In this document: positions 6,499 to 9,913 of the stretch, piece by piece
How positions within the stretch are numbered: position 1 is the stretch's first letter
Layout of the letters: each line of letters begins with the position of its first letter
Notes under the pieces: model-generated
The model's input: only the letters and a program-made list of their open reading frames with translations
Told to the model about the DNA's origin: nothing
Database searches by the model: none
Made by a program: the position numbers and the translations under genes
NCBI GenBank assembly: GCA_017437205.1
Contig: JAFSBP010000323.1
Coordinates: 1-9,913, forward strand
Direction of reading: 5' to 3'
From: Lachnospiraceae bacterium
Lineage (GTDB): Bacteria; Bacillota; Clostridia; Lachnospirales; Lachnospiraceae
DNA: 9,913 nt

Positions 6499-6660
6499 TT
6501 AGTGTTGGAAGAAATTGCGCCAACATGACTGCTCTCTTTGGCGCAAATCCTCCTTCCCAACCTGCCAAAATGCACAGTAAAATAGCGGGTTTTTGACTCT
6601 TTTTACGGGTGCCGATTTTACCACACGTTTTCCGACCATTTTTACATCTGTTTTTCGCAT
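6499..6660 (-). CDS. Small basic 53-residue protein, TAATG-coupled
   Basis: The ATG (6660-6658) shares a base with the TAA of the DUF6100-like gene (TAATG), a common sign of translational re-initiation. The product is strongly basic in its first half (MRKTDVKMVGKRVVKSAPVK), then has an aromatic stretch (NPLFYCAFWQVGK) and two cysteines (29 and 46). It ends 12 bases before the start of the 384-residue winged-helix gene. I recognise no family. No independent ribosome binding site is clear. A different frame over the same stretch is also open, starting inside the upstream gene, but it lacks the stop-start coupling. The alternative is that this is a non-coding spacer of about 170 bases; the inverted repeat at 6515-6546 falls within it. 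Confidence 0.45.
   Translation of the reverse strand: MRKTDVKMVGKRVVKSAPVKRVKNPLFYCAFWQVGKEDLRQREQSCWRNFFQH
6515..6546. repeat. Perfect 9-bp inverted repeat (hairpin) between transfer genes
   Basis: TTGCGCCAA (6515-6523) and TTGGCGCAA (6538-6546) are perfect inverted copies around a 14-base loop. In the transcript the hairpin sits 28 bases before the start codon of the winged-helix gene and is followed by TTTCTTCC, too poor in T for a good terminator. An AAGGAGG lies just before its 5' arm with no suitably spaced start codon. It may be an mRNA processing or stability element, a translation control hairpin, or a protein-binding site. Confidence 0.5.
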
Positions 6661-7346
6661 TACAAAGTGATGTTTTCATAAAGCCTGACCCCCTTATCCG
6701 GTATCGTTTTTTCATCGATCAGCCACAGTGGAAAATCGTGTTTGGGAACCACATATACCTCTGTGCGGTCCTCGCTTCCGGCAGTACTACAGTAATAGTG
6801 AGAACACACTGCAGGGTGATCATCCGGAAGGACATACATCGCCACGATATCCGTCACCATGTTGATTTCAATATTATCGTGATCCCGCATTGCCCTCTCC
6901 GGCCGCCTCCGGTCATAGACATGCCGGATCACCAGGACACAATCTTTGTATCTGACCGGTGGCTTTCCCTGAAAAAATCTGTTCATAGCAGGGTACAAAA
7001 ATTGACGGATATAATCTGCCGATCCAGCGTTTTTCTTTGGGAGTAACGCAGGAAACTGTACCGTAAACCATCCTTCTGACGTAAACCCTATCTGTACCGG
7101 TATGCTTTCTTTTATCACCCGATCTACCGCCTCCGCTGCACAGGGATTTCCGGTATATGCCGGGAGTGCTCTGGTAAAAAGTGTGGTTTTTTCTGCCCGC
7201 TCTTCCAGTTTTAGCGCACGTTCGTAAGCCATACCTATATCCCCGTTACGATAAAACAGATGAACTGCATCCAATGCTTCCTTCATCTGGCTGATTCCAC
7301 GATTGATCTTATCCAGCACCTGAAGAAACGATGTTTTCTGTTCCAT
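6660..7346 (-). CDS. DUF6100-like protein with a RusA-like acidic signature
   Basis: This is a 228-residue soluble protein. The N-terminal third is helical (MKEALDAVHLF, then YERALKLEERAEKTTLF). The rest is strand-rich: EGWFTVQFPALLPKK (91-105), CVLVIRHVYDRRRPER (136-151), RDHDNIEINMVTDIV (154-168), LPDDHPAV (173-180) and EDRTEVYVVPKHDFPLW (192-208). I associate this pattern with the DUF6100 family of Clostridia mobile elements, whose function is unknown. The spacing of D155-H-D157-N to D175-D176 equals that of the catalytic D70-L-D72-N to D90-D91 of E. coli RusA, a Holliday-junction resolvase, as I remember its sequence. The basic-strand-before and R/E-strand-after layout also agrees. The RusA Lys76 position is Ile here, so activity is uncertain. 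The ATG at 7346 has GGAGG (7356-7360) nine bases upstream and overlaps the previous gene by 38 bases. Confidence 0.65.
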   Translation of the reverse strand: MEQKTSFLQVLDKINRGISQMKEALDAVHLFYRNGDIGMAYERALKLEERAEKTTLFTRALPAYTGNPCAAEAVDRVIKESIPVQIGFTSEGWFTVQFPALLPKKNAGSADYIRQFLYPAMNRFFQGKPPVRYKDCVLVIRHVYDRRRPERAMRDHDNIEINMVTDIVAMYVLPDDHPAVCSHYYCSTAGSEDRTEVYVVPKHDFPLWLIDEKTIPDKGVRLYENITL

Positions 7347-7869
7347 CCTCAGAATCCTCCTCTGTATAAAAGATCACTTCCGGCTCGTCTCTCCCTTGAA
7401 AGTCTACTGTGGCAAGCAGACAGGGCGCATTGGGAAGACGAATACTGCTTGCCATGGAAATGTGTGGCAGTACGATAATGTACTTCAGATCCTCCTGTGG
7501 CTGAAGGAGCCTGAGCAGGTTCTGCTCACCCTCATAGAGCACCACGATTTCGTATCCCATGTTTTCCTTCAGAAAGAAAAGCTGTGACGGATATACCGCC
7601 GGATAATGAGCCATCGGCTCCACCTGATCAATGAACTTCAGCAATACCCACACCGCCAGTATCAGCCGTTGATCCGGCTGGCACATTGGATCAAGTCCCA
7701 AATAATACCCACCAGATACATCGGAAACCCTCATCTGTCTTCTTAGATTGCGTACAATTTTGTCAGCAGTGGATGCCGGTTTTTGAAGCATCCGTATGAT
7801 TTGGGTTTTCGGTAATGCTCCATACTGCGACAACCAGTTAATCACATATTGTTCTTCTTTCAGTAACAT
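7309..7869 (-). CDS. DUF5697-like winged-helix protein
   Basis: This is a 186-residue protein. Residues about 4-60 are a winged helix: EEQYVINWLSQYGALPKTQI, a recognition-type helix around TADKIVRNLRRQMRV, and a wing ending in GGYYLGLD. Then come a hydrophobic helix (RLILAVWVLLKFIDQV, 68-83), YPSQLFFLKENMGYEIVVLYEGE and a beta-rich end with a very acidic tail. I associate this with DUF5697, a family of ICE-type proteins of unknown role; the name is from memory. The N-terminal fold suggests DNA binding, for example as an operon regulator or accessory factor at the transfer origin. The ATG at 7869 has a strong AAGGAGGTGA site (7874-7883) and lies 41 bases after the VirB4 stop, next to two short direct repeats. 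The end overlaps the DUF6100-like gene by 38 bases. Confidence 0.65.
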   Translation of the reverse strand: MLLKEEQYVINWLSQYGALPKTQIIRMLQKPASTADKIVRNLRRQMRVSDVSGGYYLGLDPMCQPDQRLILAVWVLLKFIDQVEPMAHYPAVYPSQLFFLKENMGYEIVVLYEGEQNLLRLLQPQEDLKYIIVLPHISMASSIRLPNAPCLLATVDFQGRDEPEVIFYTEEDSEDGTENIVSSGAG

Positions 7870-7883
7870 ATTGTCACCTCCTT

Positions 7884-7917
7884 ATGCGTATTTACTTGAA
7901 AATGCGTATTTTACGCA
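7884..7917. repeat. Two 10-bp direct repeats plus a small hairpin between virB4 and the DUF5697-like gene
   Basis: ATGCGTATTT occurs at 7884-7893 and again at 7902-7911, an 18-base period. The second copy also begins a hairpin, TGCGTA (7903-7908) with TACGCA (7912-7917), loop TTT. In the transcript the hairpin contains the VirB4 stop codon and is followed by TTTTC, so it could be a weak attenuator. The pair of direct repeats just before a gene for a winged-helix protein could instead be a binding site. Confidence 0.4.
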
Positions 7918-9913
7918 GAATACGTTTTTTCTTTCTGTCTCTTTCTTAACATTGCTTCCAACTCAGCACGATCTGTTGTAATCATCTCATGCTCCGCCCG
8001 GGAAGCCTTGACCAGAACAGGAACTTTATTGTTGTTGGAATAAATCAGTGCTTCACCGCGCTCGAAGCGGGTGATGGACTGAACCTCCGTTTTGGTCAGC
8101 TTCAATACCTCCTGTACGTACTTCGCTTCCTCCGGTTCCAGATTCAGAATGATCTTATTCTTGGAATTATTGATAATCGCCCGACCATATTTACCATCAT
8201 CCAAACCGAAGAAGTCAGATAAATCCTGTGTTGCAGACACAGCAGCGCCGCCATAGCCTCTGATCGTCTTAAAGATATTTAAGCAAAACTCTGCTGCTTG
8301 TCGGTTTGACGATGTTCCAACCAGTTTCCATATCTCGTCAATCATCACTGCTTTCTTTTTGGTCAGATCCTGCTTCACTGAGTCCCACACATAATCGAGG
8401 GCAATCATCATACCGACCGGGAGAAGTTTTCCTTTCAGCTCAGACAAATCGAACACGATATATTTGTTTGACAGATCAACATTCGTCTGTCGGTTAAAGG
8501 ACTGCGCCGAACCGGTAACAAACCTGCTCACAATCACTGCGATCCGCTCGGTCATCTTGTTTTCAAGAAGGTGCTTATGCAGATCTCCGAGGATCGGCAT
8601 CTGCTTCATCTTCGGCGGGTTGACAGATGCATCCTCATAGACAGACTCGTTATCGTGCGTGATACCGAAATCAGCATAGGTCTTGATCAGTGCCTCATCT
8701 AAAAGCTGCTCCTCCTCATTGGTCATGTCCGGAATCAGCAATGAAAAGAAAATCATCAACTGCTGGATCTTATTTGCCAGCATCGACCCTAACTCCACGT
8801 AATCCATCGCATCAATCAGTTCCATTTCCGGAGCAATCGTGTGTCGGATCTCCATGATGTTAATGCAGTGCGGTGAACCCGGCGCAATCCGGATAAACTG
8901 ACCGCCGACAGCTTGGCATGCCCTACGAAACTCATGCCCCTTGATCGGTGCCAGAATAAAACACTGGATGCCGCGCATTCTCATCCTGAGCGCCAATAGC
9001 TGCAGGGTAAATGTCTTTCCTGCACCACTGGTGCCAATGAGATTTAAGTTGGCATTCTTGTTCTTTTCCGTGTTAAACAAATCCACAATGCAGAGTGAAT
9101 TATTGTGGCGGTTGATTCCGAGTAAGACACCGGTATCATCCGATAATTCGTAACTCGTGAACATATAGGTCGATGCCGCACCGCTGGTTAATACGTTTCG
9201 CTTCGCTTTTTCAAAAAGCGCAGGTGCAATGTGCAAAAACGGCATGACCGTCTTAAGTGCATCCTCCTGTTCAAATCGGCAATCGCTGACATACATATCC
9301 ATTGACTTCAGCATGTCGGTCATCTGCTGTTTACGCCAGACTAGCTCATCATATGTCGCGGCAGATATCGTGATAAACACGGACATATAAAACAGATCCT
9401 CATTGTAGTTTGCAATTCCCTGCTTAATGTAGTATCCAGCCTGAATCGAGTTTGAAAGTTCTTCAAAATCAGTTGACGTATCCTGTATCCCTTTGATTTT
9501 GGTGCGGTTCAGCCGGATACGCTGGGCAACCTTATCAACGGTCTTACTCCGATTCTCCCGTTTCAGATACACATCAATATCAATCCCTTCTCCGGCATTG
9601 ATCAGCGAAGACATCCATCCGGCTCGGACGTGGCTCGGATACCCATCGCCTTTGATGTAAAGAAACGTATAATACAGACCATCCATGATCACATAACGAT
9701 GATGCTTTAGGTCGATCCCTCGCGGCGCAACAAAATGCGCAGGGCGTATATGCGGAACCGCATCCACCCCAATAACCAGGTTCTTTGCCGCCATCCGATC
9801 AACCACCACCCGGTTCACCCTGCTTGAAAACGGCTCATCTACACAGGAACGCCGGTTAAAGAACTGGTAAAGAATTTCTGCTGTTGCTTCATCCGGATCA
9901 TCCGGCTGCAGGA
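7911..9913 (-). CDS. VirB4-type conjugation ATPase, 5' end cut by window edge
   Basis: VirB4-family ATPases (TraE/TrsE in Gram-positive systems) power substrate transfer and assembly of the type IV secretion channel at the membrane. The frame stays open to base 9913, so the visible 666 residues lack the N-terminus; with usual lengths of roughly 650-850 residues, up to about 200 could be missing. A GTG at 9816-9818 is not the real start, because clearly similar-looking coding sequence (EILYQFFNRRSC) precedes it. Walker A is GTSGAGKT (about 9012-9035) and Walker B is AVMIDEIWKL (about 8321-8353). AVSATQDLSDFF and the GYGGAAVSATQ stretch match the conserved C-terminal motifs of the family. The protein ends in a charged tail (AMLRKRQKEKTYSA). 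It begins the visible part of the operon; the operon promoter must lie beyond the right edge. The family call is sure. Confidence 0.95.
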   Translation of the reverse strand, partial: LQPDDPDEATAEILYQFFNRRSCVDEPFSSRVNRVVVDRMAAKNLVIGVDAVPHIRPAHFVAPRGIDLKHHRYVIMDGLYYTFLYIKGDGYPSHVRAGWMSSLINAGEGIDIDVYLKRENRSKTVDKVAQRIRLNRTKIKGIQDTSTDFEELSNSIQAGYYIKQGIANYNEDLFYMSVFITISAATYDELVWRKQQMTDMLKSMDMYVSDCRFEQEDALKTVMPFLHIAPALFEKAKRNVLTSGAASTYMFTSYELSDDTGVLLGINRHNNSLCIVDLFNTEKNKNANLNLIGTSGAGKTFTLQLLALRMRMRGIQCFILAPIKGHEFRRACQAVGGQFIRIAPGSPHCINIMEIRHTIAPEMELIDAMDYVELGSMLANKIQQLMIFFSLLIPDMTNEEEQLLDEALIKTYADFGITHDNESVYEDASVNPPKMKQMPILGDLHKHLLENKMTERIAVIVSRFVTGSAQSFNRQTNVDLSNKYIVFDLSELKGKLLPVGMMIALDYVWDSVKQDLTKKKAVMIDEIWKLVGTSSNRQAAEFCLNIFKTIRGYGGAAVSATQDLSDFFGLDDGKYGRAIINNSKNKIILNLEPEEAKYVQEVLKLTKTEVQSITRFERGEALIYSNNNKVPVLVKASRAEHEMITTDRAELEAMLRKRQKEKTYSA

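Noticed and set aside
6491..6715. 74-codon minus-strand frame overlapping the 53-residue candidate
   Set aside because: It starts inside the DUF6100-like gene without a ribosome binding site; the TAATG-coupled frame is the better candidate.
6609..7046. 145-codon plus-strand frame
   Set aside because: It is antisense to the well-formed DUF6100-like gene; the length is a by-product of that gene's codon pattern.
1..9913. tRNA, rRNA, CRISPR arrays, insertion sequences, resistance genes, relaxase or integrase
   Set aside because: I looked on both strands and saw no repeat-spacer array, transposase, RNA gene or such enzymes; the window is almost fully taken by the listed genes.

Overview
The window is one block of a conjugative mobile element, most likely an integrative and conjugative element (ICE) from a gut-type Clostridia/Lachnospiraceae bacterium. 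This rests on the strong AGGAGG ribosome binding sites, the balanced base composition, and protein families (VirB4, VirD4/TraG, DUF5697-like, DUF6100-like, DUF3268, S1-domain protein, small sigma factor) that I associate with such elements. Family names come from recognising sequence patterns, not from a search. Every gene I can support is on the minus strand, so the transcription order runs from high to low coordinates.

Region 1 (9913 to 3480) is the transfer core. It starts with a VirB4-type ATPase, cut by the right edge. A DUF5697-like winged-helix protein follows, then a DUF6100-like protein whose C-terminal half carries a RusA-like acidic signature, then a 53-residue basic protein coupled by TAATG. 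Next come a 384-residue winged-helix protein resembling the replication-relaxation type and the VirD4/TraG coupling protein. Several of these genes overlap or abut, so they look like one operon.

Region 2 (3459 to 1125) holds a protein with an acidic/basic disordered arm followed by S1-type domains, a YbjN-like small protein, and a signal-peptide/membrane-anchored protein. The last is split by an in-frame TAA and is probably a pseudogene.

Region 3 (about 1090 to 749) has no long gene, but it is the most interesting part. A near-perfect sigma-A promoter (TTGACA, 17 bases, TATACT) drives a leader of about 265 bases. The leader can fold into a branched structure closed by an 8-bp stem. It then carries a 16-codon ORF inside two nested intrinsic terminators. 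An upstream leader segment can pair with the 5' arm of the outer terminator (11 of 12 positions), as an antiterminator would. This looks like a conditional attenuator.

Region 4 (748 to 1) is the gene pair behind that leader: a DUF3268 zinc-finger protein overlapping by ATGA a sigma-70 family factor, which is cut by the left edge. A plausible overall picture is that the leader RNA controls production of a small sigma factor and its zinc-finger partner, which could in turn control element genes. The link to element activation is inference.
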